The notes under the pieces: model-generated
The model's database searches: none
What the model was told of the DNA's origin: nothing
What the model saw: only the letters and a program-made list of their open reading frames with translations
Shown: piece by piece, positions 31,657-39,031 of the stretch
Layout: each line of letters opens with the position of its first letter
Numbering within the stretch: position 1 is the stretch's first letter
Position numbers and translations under genes: made by a program
NCBI GenBank assembly: GCA_016215625.1
Contig: JACRIW010000090.1
Span: forward strand, 40,567 to 104,566
Direction of reading: 5' to 3'
DNA length: 64,000 bases
From: Candidatus Eiseniibacteriota bacterium
Lineage (GTDB): Bacteria > Eisenbacteria > RBG-16-71-46

Positions 31657-32214
31657 TCAGGTCCGGCCGTGCGCGTCCCACTCGCGTGCCGCGTACCAGA
31701 TCACGTCGCAGACCGGATCCTTGATCGCGTAGTAGCTGTCGGCGTCGTCGGGAAAGCGCGCGGCGAGCTGGCGCTTGATCTCGGCGAGCGCGGCCGCGGC
31801 TTCGGGATGCGCGCGCAGGTAGTCGCGAAACAGCAGCGCGTAGCGCTGGTTCTGGGCGCCGAGCACACGCACGTGAATATGCGCGCGAAGCGCGCCGGGT
31901 TTGGCTTGAAAGTAGAGCTTGGCCCAATCGTGCGGTACGGGATCGGCGCCCGCCGGCACGTGATCGCATGTGACATCCGCGCGATGCGTGAAGCCCGCGG
32001 CCGTCATCGCGCGGGCGACGTCGTCGCCGAGCGCCGCGACCGTCACCTGCAGGTCGATCACGTCCTTGGCCGCGAGGCCGGGCACGCTCGTCGAGCCGAT
32101 GTGATCCACGGCCAGCGCAAGCGCACCCAGCGCCGCGCGCAGCTCGCTCGCGAGCGCCGCGAACTCGTCCGCCCAGCGCGCGTCGTGCTCGACGATCTCG
32201 ATGCGATGCGACAC
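31657..32214 (-). CDS. GrpB family protein (UPF0157)
   Basis: This 185-residue cytoplasmic protein contains the family signature VDHIGSTSVPGLAAKDVIDLQVTV, which has the GS and paired acidic residues of a nucleotidyltransferase fold. It also has LRAHIHV and the C-terminal YYAIKDPVCDVIWYAA. The biochemical role of most members is not established. The gene lies 7 bp downstream of argJ on the same strand, so co-transcription is likely. It converges with the HNH gene with only 1 bp between stops. Confidence 0.88.
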   Translation of the reverse strand: MSHRIEIVEHDARWADEFAALASELRAALGALALAVDHIGSTSVPGLAAKDVIDLQVTVAALGDDVARAMTAAGFTHRADVTCDHVPAGADPVPHDWAKLYFQAKPGALRAHIHVRVLGAQNQRYALLFRDYLRAHPEAAAALAEIKRQLAARFPDDADSYYAIKDPVCDVIWYAAREWDAHGRT

Positions 32215-32221
32215 GCCGGAC

Positions 32222-33448
32222 CTACGTCGTGTAGTCGGCGTTGATGTGCACGTACTCGGCGGAGAAGTCGCACGTCCACACGATCGCGCGGGCGTCGCCG
32301 AGGCCCAGGTCGAGGTGAATCACCGCCGGGTCGCACTGCAGCAGCGCCGAGGCGCGCGCCTTGTCGAACTCGACCGGCAGTCCGCGATCGAGCAGCTGCA
32401 CGTCGTCGGCGTCGCCGAACCACAGCCGCACGCGCGCGGGCTCGATCGGTTCGCCGCTGTAGCCCGCGGCCGCGAGCACGCGCCCCCAGTTGGGGTCGTT
32501 GCCGTGCACCGCGGTCTTCACGAGCGGCGAGCACGCGATCGAATCCCCGACGCGATGCGCCTGGCGCTCGCTCGCCGCGCCCGTCACGCGCAGCTCGACG
32601 AGGCGCGTCGCCCCTTCGCCGTCGCGCGCGATCTGGCGCGCGAGGCTTTTACATACGGCCGCGAGAGCGGCCGTGAAGCTTTCTTCGTCGGCTGCAGCGC
32701 AGCCGACCTGGCCGGAGGCCAGAACCAAGACCGTGTCATTCGTGCTCATGTCGCCGTCCACGCTGATGCGGTTGAAGCTCTCGCTCACCGCGGTGCGCAG
32801 CGCGCGGTCGAGCGCCCCGGGCGCGAGCGCGGCATCCGTCGTGATCACGCTCAGCATGGTCGCCATGTTCGGGTGGATCATGCCCGCACCCTTGGCGAAC
32901 CCCGCGATCGTCGCGCGGCCACCGGACAGCTCGACCGTGACGCTCGCGACCTTGGCGCGCGTGTCGGTCGTGCAGATGGCGCGCGCCGCGTCGCCCGCGC
33001 GGCGCATCGCGCCTCCGGCATCGCCGGAGTGCAGCGCCGCAATCCCGCGCTCGAGCTTGTCCATGTCGAGGAACACGCCGATCACGCCGGTCGAGAGCAC
33101 GAGCATTTCCTCGGGCTTCGCGTGCACGGCCGACGCCGCGACCGCCTGCATGCGCTTCGCGTCCGTCATGCCGCGATCGCCGGTCACGGCGTTCGCGCAG
33201 CCCGCGTTCGCGACCACGCCGCGGATGCGGCCGGCGGCGGAAGCGAGCGCGTCGCGATCCACGAGCACCGGCGCGGCCTGCACGCGGTTGGTCGTGAACA
33301 CGCCGGCGGCCGAACACGGGCCGTCGGCCCACACCATGAGCAGGTCGAGCGCGCCCGACTTCTTGAGCCCGCACGCGGTGGCCGCCGTGCGGAAGCCGGG
33401 GGCCAGCGAGAACTCGGCGAGCTGCGCTTCGGTCGTGATGTCCGGCAT
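32222..33448 (-). CDS. argJ: bifunctional ornithine acetyltransferase / N-acetylglutamate synthase
   Basis: This 408-residue protein is ArgJ, which recycles the acetyl group from N-acetylornithine to glutamate and can also acetylate glutamate from acetyl-CoA in arginine synthesis. The self-cleavage/nucleophile motif is LSTGVIG with the catalytic Thr. The N-terminus (FSLAPGFRTAATACGLKKSG) and IARDGEGATRLVELRVTGA match the family. A variable surface segment (GCAAADEESFTAALAAVCK) is encoded over three consecutive perfect hairpins (32655-32722) without lengthening the protein, and another lies at 33013-33029. No other arg genes are near. Confidence 0.95.
   Translation of the reverse strand: MPDITTEAQLAEFSLAPGFRTAATACGLKKSGALDLLMVWADGPCSAAGVFTTNRVQAAPVLVDRDALASAAGRIRGVVANAGCANAVTGDRGMTDAKRMQAVAASAVHAKPEEMLVLSTGVIGVFLDMDKLERGIAALHSGDAGGAMRRAGDAARAICTTDTRAKVASVTVELSGGRATIAGFAKGAGMIHPNMATMLSVITTDAALAPGALDRALRTAVSESFNRISVDGDMSTNDTVLVLASGQVGCAAADEESFTAALAAVCKSLARQIARDGEGATRLVELRVTGAASERQAHRVGDSIACSPLVKTAVHGNDPNWGRVLAAAGYSGEPIEPARVRLWFGDADDVQLLDRGLPVEFDKARASALLQCDPAVIHLDLGLGDARAIVWTCDFSAEYVHINADYTT
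32655..32722 (-). repeat. three consecutive perfect hairpins inside argJ
   Basis: The units are ACGGCCGC-GAGA-GCGGCCGT (32655-32674), GTCGGCTGC-AGC-GCAGCCGAC (32687-32707) and CTGGCC-GGA-GGCCAG (32708-32722). Arm lengths are 8, 9 and 6 bp and loops are 3-4 nt. They fall in a variable segment of ArgJ. Confidence 0.9.
33013..33029 (-). repeat. 7-bp mini-hairpin inside argJ
   Basis: CTCCGGC-ATC-GCCGGAG is a fourth perfect hairpin with a 3-nt loop within the same gene. Confidence 0.7.
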
Positions 33449-33488
33449 GGGCTTGCGAAGCTCCGAGTCATTTGAAGAAGAAGAGGCG

Positions 33489-33521
33489 GCCGGCCTGCGG
33501 CCGGCGAGGCGGCGAGGCCGC
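33489..33521. repeat. two adjacent hairpins between argJ and efp
   Basis: GCCGGCC-TGC-GGCCGGC (33489-33505) and GCGGC-GAG-GCCGC (33509-33521) lie in the divergent gap, about 40-70 bp upstream of the argJ start. They resemble the hairpins in argJ and HNH in loop length. Confidence 0.8.
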
Positions 33522-33589
33522 GCAGTCTAAGCGCGGGACCGCGCCGCCGCCACGGATTCAGGGGGCTTTCCGGGTCGCGGGGGCGAAAC

Positions 33590-33619
33590 TTGCTCTCGGT
33601 CGCGCCCATCGGGCAAAAT
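33590..33619 (+). promoter_or_regulatory. putative efp promoter
   Basis: TTGCTC (33590-33595), an 18-bp spacer and CAAAAT (33614-33619) lie about 87 bp before the efp ATG. The match is moderate. Confidence 0.3.
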
Positions 33620-33706
33620 CCCCGGCCGCAACAGTAGTGGGGAGGCCCGACGAGGGGCCCGCATTCCCCCTCCGAACGCCACCCGAAACCCAGAAGAAGG
33701 TCCTTC

Positions 33707-34264
33707 ATGATCGCCGCCACCCAGCTCCGCGTCGGCTACCTGATCCTGTACAACGGAAAGCCGCACCGCGTCGCCACCGCCATCCACCGCACGCCGGGCA
33801 ACCTGCGCGGCTTCGTCCAGGCCAAGCTCGTGAACATCGAGACGGGCTCCAACCAGGAAGTCCGCTTCTCGTCGGAAGACAAGGTCGAGAAGGCGTCGCT
33901 GGACGAGCACTCGCTGCAGTTCAGCTACAAGGCCGGCGACGAGTTCCACTTCATGAACACCGAGTCGTACGAGATGATCGCGCTCGGCAAGGACGTGCTC
34001 GGCGAAGCCGCCGGCTACCTGATCGACGGCATGGTCATCACGGCGAGCTACTGGCAGGGCAAGGTCGTCGGCATCGACCCGCCGATGTTCGTGGAGCTGA
34101 CGGTCGCGGACACCACGCCCAACATCAAGGGCGCCGCGGTGCAGAACACGAGCAAGCCCGCGATCATGGAGACGGGCCTCGAGATCAAGGTTCCGCCCTA
34201 CATCGAAGTGGGCAACAAGGTGAAGATCGACACGCGCACCGGGGAGTTCGTCGAGCGCGTGTAG
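33707..34264 (+). CDS. efp: elongation factor P
   Basis: This 185-residue protein has the three-domain EF-P length. It binds stalled ribosomes between P and E sites and promotes peptide bonds at proline runs. Domain I carries the tip loop HRTPGNLRGFVQAKL. The position of the modified Lys34 (or Arg in the rhamnosylated type) is Asn32 here, with Arg34 two residues further on. The C-terminal signature (DPPMFVELTVADTTPNIKGAAVQNTSKPA) is normal. ATG 33707 follows GAAGGTCC. A strong intrinsic terminator follows the gene. Confidence 0.95.
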   Translation: MIAATQLRVGYLILYNGKPHRVATAIHRTPGNLRGFVQAKLVNIETGSNQEVRFSSEDKVEKASLDEHSLQFSYKAGDEFHFMNTESYEMIALGKDVLGEAAGYLIDGMVITASYWQGKVVGIDPPMFVELTVADTTPNIKGAAVQNTSKPAIMETGLEIKVPPYIEVGNKVKIDTRTGEFVERV

Positions 34265-34305
34265 CCCTCGCCCGAAGGGCCGGGGTTGCTTTCCGGACAA
34301 TCCAA

Positions 34306-34347
34306 AGCGCCGCGAGTGCAGATGGCCCTCGCGGCGCTCTTGTTTTT
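34306..34347 (+). terminator. intrinsic terminator of efp
   Basis: An 11-bp perfect stem (AGCGCCGCGAG at 34306-34316, CTCGCGGCGCT at 34328-34338) is followed by CTTGTTTTT. Confidence 0.92.
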
Positions 34348-34376
34348 CCCGAAGCCGCGCTCGCCTGCGCCAGCGC

Positions 34377-34394
34377 GCCGCGCCGAGGCGCGGC
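34377..34394 (-). repeat. 8-bp hairpin just after the glycine-zipper gene stop
   Basis: GCCGCGCC-GA-GGCGCGGC is perfect and ends 1 bp from the stop codon of the minus-strand gene, so it may serve as that gene's terminator stem. Confidence 0.6.
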
Positions 34395-34395
34395 T

Positions 34396-34752
34396 CTAGA
34401 ACCTCAGGCCGATGGCCCGCACCTGCACCGAGCCGTTGCGCCGGTCCACCGACGCGAGCCCGCCGGTGCCGATCGTGCCGCGGCGCAGTTCGATCAGGGA
34501 CGCGCTCGAGCTGTTCTGGTGAGCGAGGCCGTACGCGAGACCGCCGAACGTGCCGACCACGAAGCCCCACTTCACGGGTTCGCCGTCCTCGGCGAGCCAG
34601 GCGATCGCGCCGCCCACGACGAGACCTGCGGCGGCGCCGAGCACGGTGGTCTTGGCGACTTCGTTGAACGAGTTTTCCGCGCGCGCTTCGCGCGGGGCGG
34701 CCACCATGACGAGCACGGCGGCCAGGACGAGCGTGAGCATCAGGCGCTTCAT
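34396..34752 (-). CDS. small secreted glycine-zipper protein
   Basis: This 118-residue protein has a signal peptide (LMLTLVLAAVLVMVAAPREARA). It is followed by a glycine-zipper hairpin (TTVLGAAAGLVVGGAIAWL then WGFVVGTFGGLAYGLA) like those of small envelope proteins that sit in or under the outer membrane. The C-terminal part (ASVDRRNGSVQVRAIGLRF) is short and ends in Phe. The family is not recognised. The GAAGGAGG Shine-Dalgarno is excellent, supporting Met 34752. Confidence 0.68.
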   Translation of the reverse strand: MKRLMLTLVLAAVLVMVAAPREARAENSFNEVAKTTVLGAAAGLVVGGAIAWLAEDGEPVKWGFVVGTFGGLAYGLAHQNSSSASLIELRRGTIGTGGLASVDRRNGSVQVRAIGLRF

Positions 34753-34827
34753 GCTGCCTCCTTCGGAAAGTCGAACGATCGGGACGAGCGCGGCGGGAGA
34801 GTAGCTTTTCGGCGATGCTCCACGCCA

Positions 34828-34857
34828 GAAGCTCTCCGTTCGGAAGCTCTCCGTTCG
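34828..34857. repeat. perfect 15-bp tandem duplication
   Basis: GAAGCTCTCCGTTCG occurs twice back to back (34828-34842 and 34843-34857) in the gap between divergent genes, directly in front of the GGCGCC array. Confidence 0.9.
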
Positions 34858-34891
34858 GCGCCGCTGGCGCCGCAGGGCGCCTTCCGGCGCC
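34857..34891. repeat. GGCGCC hairpin array
   Basis: There are four GGCGCC palindromes at 34857, 34866, 34876 and 34886, with spacers GCT, GCAG and TTCC. The first pair has the 9-nt period seen in the (GGCGCCGCA)n units of three genes. Confidence 0.85.
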
Positions 34892-34918
34892 GACGGCACT
34901 GGGGTACCGTCCGGCGCC

Positions 34919-35644
34919 ATGTCCGACGCACCCGCCACGCTGGCCGAACTGCTCGACCGCATCGCCGCCGACCGCGTGCTCGCCACGCTGCTCGCCGAGG
35001 CGCGCGCGCGTGACGCCGCGCTCGCGACGCCCGATCCGGCGCACGACACGGCGCACCTGCTTCGCGTCGCGCTCTGGACGCTGCGCATCGGCGCCGCAGG
35101 CGTCGCAGGCGCCGGAGGCGCCGACCATGTCGACGCGCGCGAGGCCGTCGCGGCCGCGCTTCTGCACGACGCCGTGCACGTGCCCAAGGACTCGCCCGAT
35201 CGCGCGCGCGCCAGCGAGCTGGCCGCGGACTTCGCGCGTGAGCGGCTCGCCGCGCTCGGCTTCGAGGGCGCGAGCATCGCTCGCATCGCGGCCGCCGTGC
35301 GCGATCACAGCTTCTCGCGCGGCGCGGTGCCCGAGGACGCGCTCGGCTGCGCGCTGCAGGACGCCGACCGGCTCGAAGCGCTCGGCGCGATCGGCTGGCT
35401 GCGCTGCATCGCCACGGGGGTGCGCATGCGCGCCGAGTGGTTCCATCCGGACGACCCGTGGGCCGTCGCGCGCGATCTCGACGACCGGCGGTACTCGGTC
35501 GACCACCTGTTCACCAAGCTGCTCGGGCTGCCGGCCACCATGCGCACGGAGGCCGGCCGCGCCGAGGCGGAGCGCCGCGCCGTGTTCCTGCGCGCCTTCG
35601 CCGACCAGCTGGGCGAGGAACTGGGCGTTCCGCCCACGCGCTGA
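34919..35644 (+). CDS. HD-domain phosphohydrolase
   Basis: This 241-residue cytoplasmic protein has an HD fold of the YedJ/YpgQ type. The metal ligands are the His of DTAHLLRVA, HD in ALLHDAVHVPKDSP, and the later Asp in QDADRLEALGAIGW. These enzymes cleave phosphoesters (nucleotides or (p)ppGpp-like molecules in some members); the substrate here is open. A short Gly/Ala insert (GAAGVAGAGGA) after the first helix is encoded by four 9-nt GGCGCC units. ATG 34919 lacks a strong Shine-Dalgarno. Confidence 0.78.
   Translation: MSDAPATLAELLDRIAADRVLATLLAEARARDAALATPDPAHDTAHLLRVALWTLRIGAAGVAGAGGADHVDAREAVAAALLHDAVHVPKDSPDRARASELAADFARERLAALGFEGASIARIAAAVRDHSFSRGAVPEDALGCALQDADRLEALGAIGWLRCIATGVRMRAEWFHPDDPWAVARDLDDRRYSVDHLFTKLLGLPATMRTEAGRAEAERRAVFLRAFADQLGEELGVPPTR
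35090..35122 (+). repeat. GGCGCCGCA-type units in the HD gene
   Basis: Four 9-nt-spaced units (GGCGCC, GGCGTC, GGCGCC, GGCGCC with spacers GCA, GCA, GGA) lie in phase 0. They encode a Gly/Ala insert. Confidence 0.8.
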
Positions 35645-35669
35645 AGCCCCGAAATCCCGCCCTGGGCGA

Positions 35670-35680
35670 CAATGGCATTG
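35670..35680. promoter_or_regulatory. short palindrome upstream of the metal-uptake operon
   Basis: CAATG-G-CATTG lies 36 bp before the first ATG. It could be a metal-regulator half-site, but it is too short to assign. Confidence 0.2.
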
Positions 35681-35716
35681 AGCGCTCGCGAGCCCTCGTG
35701 CGAGACTGCCCGCCTC

Positions 35717-36040
35717 ATGAAGCTGCCGCTGTTCGCCATCCGCCGCCTGCCCCGCGCTCTGGGCGCGATCCTGCTCGTCGCCACGCTCGTCCTGGGCGCG
35801 GCCGCGCATGTCTGGCACCACGTCGCCGATCCGCACTGCGGCGAGTCGGCGGGCTCGGGCCACGGCGAGCACTACTGCGGCGCCTGCACCAACCTTCCCG
35901 GTGGCACGCTGGCCGCGGGCGACGCGCCCGCCCCGGCGCCGGCACTCGTCGCATGGGCCGGCTTCGCCGCGCCCGTCGCGCACGCCCCCGCGGCCGCTCC
36001 TCGCACGAGCGGCGCTCCGCGCGCTCCTCCCGCGGCTTGA
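35717..36040 (+). CDS. small His/Cys-rich secreted protein (DUF2946-like)
   Basis: This 107-residue protein has an N-terminal signal or anchor (LGAILLVATLVLGAAAHVWHHV). It is followed by a metal-ligand-like cluster HHVADPHCGESAGSGHGEHYCGAC and an Ala/Pro-rich tail. The arrangement resembles DUF2946-type proteins, which accompany metal uptake genes. Position as the first gene before an outer-membrane protein and ZnuA/ZnuB-like genes supports a periplasmic metal-binding role (inferred). Confidence 0.6.
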   Translation: MKLPLFAIRRLPRALGAILLVATLVLGAAAHVWHHVADPHCGESAGSGHGEHYCGACTNLPGGTLAAGDAPAPAPALVAWAGFAAPVAHAPAAAPRTSGAPRAPPAA

Positions 36041-36171
36041 AGCCCGCGGCCCGTGCGCGGCCGCACCCGGGCTTCCCTCTTCCGAACCCGCAGGCAACCG
36101 ACGCGCTGCGCCGTGCCGGCCACAGGGGCCGCCCGCGTGCGCGCGCGCATTCCTTTCGGAAGGACGATTCC

Positions 36172-37263
36172 ATGCGTGGAGTTTTCTCGAGCGCGCTCGC
36201 CGTCGCCGTCTTGTGCGGCGCGCCGGCGCTCGCGCCGCCCGCTCGCGCGGGCGTGGTGAACCCCGACATCTCCGTGATCGGCCAGCCTTTCGTGCGCTGG
36301 ACGGACGCCGAGTCCTCGCCCGCCGAGAAACGGCTCGTGCTCGATCCGGGTGAACTCGAACTGCTCTTCGATTCGCCGCTCAATCCGTACGCGAACGGCA
36401 CCGTGGTCGCGAGCATCGGCTCCGAAGGCGCCGCGCTCGAAGAGGGCTACATCACCCTCGTACGCGGCCTGCCGGCCGGACTGGCGCTCAAGGGTGGGCG
36501 GTACCGTGTGGAGTTCGGACGACTCAACGCGCAGCATCCGCACACTCTGCCCTTCGCGGAACGGCCGTTCATGCTCGCCACGTACCTGCCGGGCGACGAG
36601 GCGATGATCGAGACCGGCCTGCAGGTGAGCGAACAGTTCGGGACGGCGTCGGGGCGTGCGTACAAGCTGTCGGTGGACTGGTTGCAGGGGGACTCTTTCC
36701 ACCCGGAGGAGCCCGAGCCGCGCCCGGCATTCCTCGGTCGCGCGACGGCCTTCCTTCCGATCAACGATCGCTCGGGCTTCGAGTTCGGTGCTTCCTGGTG
36801 TGAGGGCACTCACGAGGTCGTGAGCGGCGCCCGCACCCGCCTGCTCGGACTCGACGTCAAACTCAAGCGCTGGTCGGGTCCCGAGACTTACGTGCTTCTT
36901 CAGGCGGAAGGCATCGTGGGCCGTCACGAAACCGCGGAATGGCGTGACGAGTCGCAGCGCTGGTGGAAGAGCGCGAGCCTCTCACACGGCGGACACGCCT
37001 TTGTGGACTTCCATCCCGACCGGCGGCTGAACTTCGGCGGCTCGATCGAGGCGTATCGCGACCCCGAGCTCGACAACGAGTGGGTGACGTCGTACGGCGT
37101 GTTCGGCGGCTTCTCGCTCATGGAAGAGACGACCGCCATCCGTGCCGACTGGGTCGGTCACGTGCCGCCCGTACGCGCCCTCGGAGAGAGCGAGCCCACG
37201 GTCAACACCTTCACTCTTCGCGTCGTGTGGTCCATGGGACCGCACAAGGCGCACCAGTTCTAG
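36172..37263 (+). CDS. outer-membrane protein of the metal-uptake operon
   Basis: This 363-residue protein has a signal peptide (ALAVAVLCGAPALAPPARA) followed by barrel-like strands. The segment LDPGELELLFDSPLNPYANG and YRVEFGRLNAQHPHTLPFAERPF, with its histidine pair, resemble a porin-like family often placed next to zinc/manganese ABC genes. It probably lets metal or a metal chelate across the outer membrane, or reports on it; no TonB box or plug domain is visible. GGAAGGA precedes the ATG. The next gene starts 11 bp after the stop. Confidence 0.66.
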   Translation: MRGVFSSALAVAVLCGAPALAPPARAGVVNPDISVIGQPFVRWTDAESSPAEKRLVLDPGELELLFDSPLNPYANGTVVASIGSEGAALEEGYITLVRGLPAGLALKGGRYRVEFGRLNAQHPHTLPFAERPFMLATYLPGDEAMIETGLQVSEQFGTASGRAYKLSVDWLQGDSFHPEEPEPRPAFLGRATAFLPINDRSGFEFGASWCEGTHEVVSGARTRLLGLDVKLKRWSGPETYVLLQAEGIVGRHETAEWRDESQRWWKSASLSHGGHAFVDFHPDRRLNFGGSIEAYRDPELDNEWVTSYGVFGGFSLMEETTAIRADWVGHVPPVRALGESEPTVNTFTLRVVWSMGPHKAHQF

Positions 37264-37274
37264 GAGGACGGCAA

Positions 37275-38177
37275 ATGCGACACCTGCTCATCGTCGTGGC
37301 GCTCGTCCTGGGTGCCCTGTTTCCCGTTCCGGCGCACGCGCGGCTGCGCGTCGCCGCCTCGACCACGGACCTCGCTTCGATCGCTTCGAGCGTCGGCGGC
37401 GAACAGGTCGAAGTGTTCGCGATCGCCCGCGCGACCGCGGACCCGCACCGCGTCGAAGCGCTGCCGAGCGCCATGGTCCGCGTGGCGAAGGCGCAACTCT
37501 ACCTGCGTGTCGGGCTCGGCCTCGACCAGTGGTCGGGCGCGATCGTGGACGGCTCCCGCAACCGCCGCCTCGTGATCGTCGACTGCTCACGCGGCGTGCG
37601 CGTGCTCGAGAAGCCCGCCGGCAAGGTGGACGCGTCCATGGGCGACGTGCACCCCGACGGCAACCCGCACTACTGGCTCGACCCTCGCAACGGCGCGGTC
37701 GTGGCGCACACGATCGCCGAGGCGTTCGCGACCGCCGATCCCGTGAACGCGGCGCAGTACCGCGCGCGCGCGGAAGCCTTCGGCCGCGAAGCCGAGACCG
37801 CGTTCCAGCACGGCCGCGCGACGGTCGCGGCGCTGAAGTCGAAGACCATCCTCACGTACCACCGCTCGTGGCCGTATCTCGCCGACGCCTTCGGTCTCGA
37901 GATCGCCGAAACGATCGAACCCGTCCCCGGCATTCCGCCCACGGCGCGGCATCTCGCGGACCTGCAGAAGCTGATCCCGGCGCGCGGCGTGAGCGTGCTG
38001 CTGCAGGAGCCGTACTTCTCGGCGGACGCGGGCAAGTTCCTCCAGCGCACGGCCGGCGTGCGCGCCGTGACGATGTCGCCCTCGTGCGACGACGGCTCGG
38101 CGGGCAGCTACCTCGCGCACGTGCAGGCGGTGCTCGCGGCGATCGCGGGCGCGCCCGCGGCCGGAGGGGGCAAATGA
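37275..38177 (+). CDS. ZnuA-like metal ABC transporter substrate-binding protein
   Basis: This 300-residue protein has a signal peptide (HLLIVVALVLGALFPVPAHA) and the cluster A-I/SBP-TroA fold. The metal ligands are visible: His in ADPHRVE, His in GNPHYWLDP, His in LTYHRSWPY and an Asp in SPSCDDGS. It captures Zn2+ or Mn2+ in the periplasm and delivers it to the permease. TAGGAGG lies upstream of the ATG. The stop overlaps the permease start (ATGA), so translation is coupled. Confidence 0.88.
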   Translation: MRHLLIVVALVLGALFPVPAHARLRVAASTTDLASIASSVGGEQVEVFAIARATADPHRVEALPSAMVRVAKAQLYLRVGLGLDQWSGAIVDGSRNRRLVIVDCSRGVRVLEKPAGKVDASMGDVHPDGNPHYWLDPRNGAVVAHTIAEAFATADPVNAAQYRARAEAFGREAETAFQHGRATVAALKSKTILTYHRSWPYLADAFGLEIAETIEPVPGIPPTARHLADLQKLIPARGVSVLLQEPYFSADAGKFLQRTAGVRAVTMSPSCDDGSAGSYLAHVQAVLAAIAGAPAAGGGK

Positions 38178-39022
38178 CCGAAGCCTTCGCGCTCCCGTTC
38201 TTCCAGACCGCGGTGCTCGCGGCGCTCGTGCTCGCGGGCATCCACGCGTACCTGGGCTTCCACATCGTGCGGCGCGGAGTCCTGTTCGTGGACCTCGCGC
38301 TCGCGCAGATGGCGGCGCTCGGCGTCGCGCTCGGCGTGGTGCTCGGGCGCGAACACGACGAGGCGGGCTCGTACCTGCTCGCGCTCGGCATGACCTTCGT
38401 GGGCGCCGCGCTGTTCGCGTGGCTGCGCGGACGCTCGCGCACGGTGCCGCTCGAGGCGTTCATCGGCATCGTGTTCGCGACCGCGCAGGCACTCGTCTTC
38501 CTCGTGCTCGAGAAGTCGCCGTCGGGACCCGAACACCTCAAGGAGACGCTCGTGGGATCGCTCTTCACCGTGGACCCGGCGCACATCGGCCGGGTCGCGG
38601 TGCTGTACGCGATCGTCGGCGCGGTGCATTTCGCGCTGCGCAAACCGTTCTTCGAGATCACGCAGGACGCCGAGGGCGCGGAAAGAAGAGGCCGCCGCGT
38701 GTTCCTGTGGGACTTCCTCTTCTACGCGACCTTCGGGCTCGTCGTCACGTCGTCCGTGCAGATCGCGGGCGTGCTGCTCGTGTTCGGCTTCCTCGTGATT
38801 CCCGCGGTCGCGGGGCTCATGGCGTCGGCGCGCACCGGCGTGGCGCTCGCGGTGGGCTGGGCGTTCGGCTTCACGTGCAGCGTCGCCGGGCTGCTCGCGA
38901 GCGTGCAGTGGGACCTGCCCGCGGCACCGAGCATCCTCGTGACGCTCTCCGTGCTGCTCGCGGTCCACGGCGCGCTGCTGGCGATCGTGCGGTTCTCGCG
39001 CAAGGGGGCGGCCGCGCAGTAA
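38174..39022 (+). CDS. ZnuB-like metal ABC transporter permease
   Basis: This 282-residue protein has about 8 hydrophobic helices in the ABC-3 permease pattern (FHIVRRGVLFVDLALAQMAALG, IAGVLLVFGFLVIPAVAGLMA). It forms the channel for Zn2+/Mn2+ uptake in the inner membrane with the upstream binding protein. The start overlaps the previous stop by 4 bp. No ABC ATPase gene lies in the operon or anywhere in the window, which is unusual because znuC normally flanks znuB. Confidence 0.9.
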   Translation: MTEAFALPFFQTAVLAALVLAGIHAYLGFHIVRRGVLFVDLALAQMAALGVALGVVLGREHDEAGSYLLALGMTFVGAALFAWLRGRSRTVPLEAFIGIVFATAQALVFLVLEKSPSGPEHLKETLVGSLFTVDPAHIGRVAVLYAIVGAVHFALRKPFFEITQDAEGAERRGRRVFLWDFLFYATFGLVVTSSVQIAGVLLVFGFLVIPAVAGLMASARTGVALAVGWAFGFTCSVAGLLASVQWDLPAAPSILVTLSVLLAVHGALLAIVRFSRKGAAAQ

Positions 39023-39031
39023 CCTGCGCGC

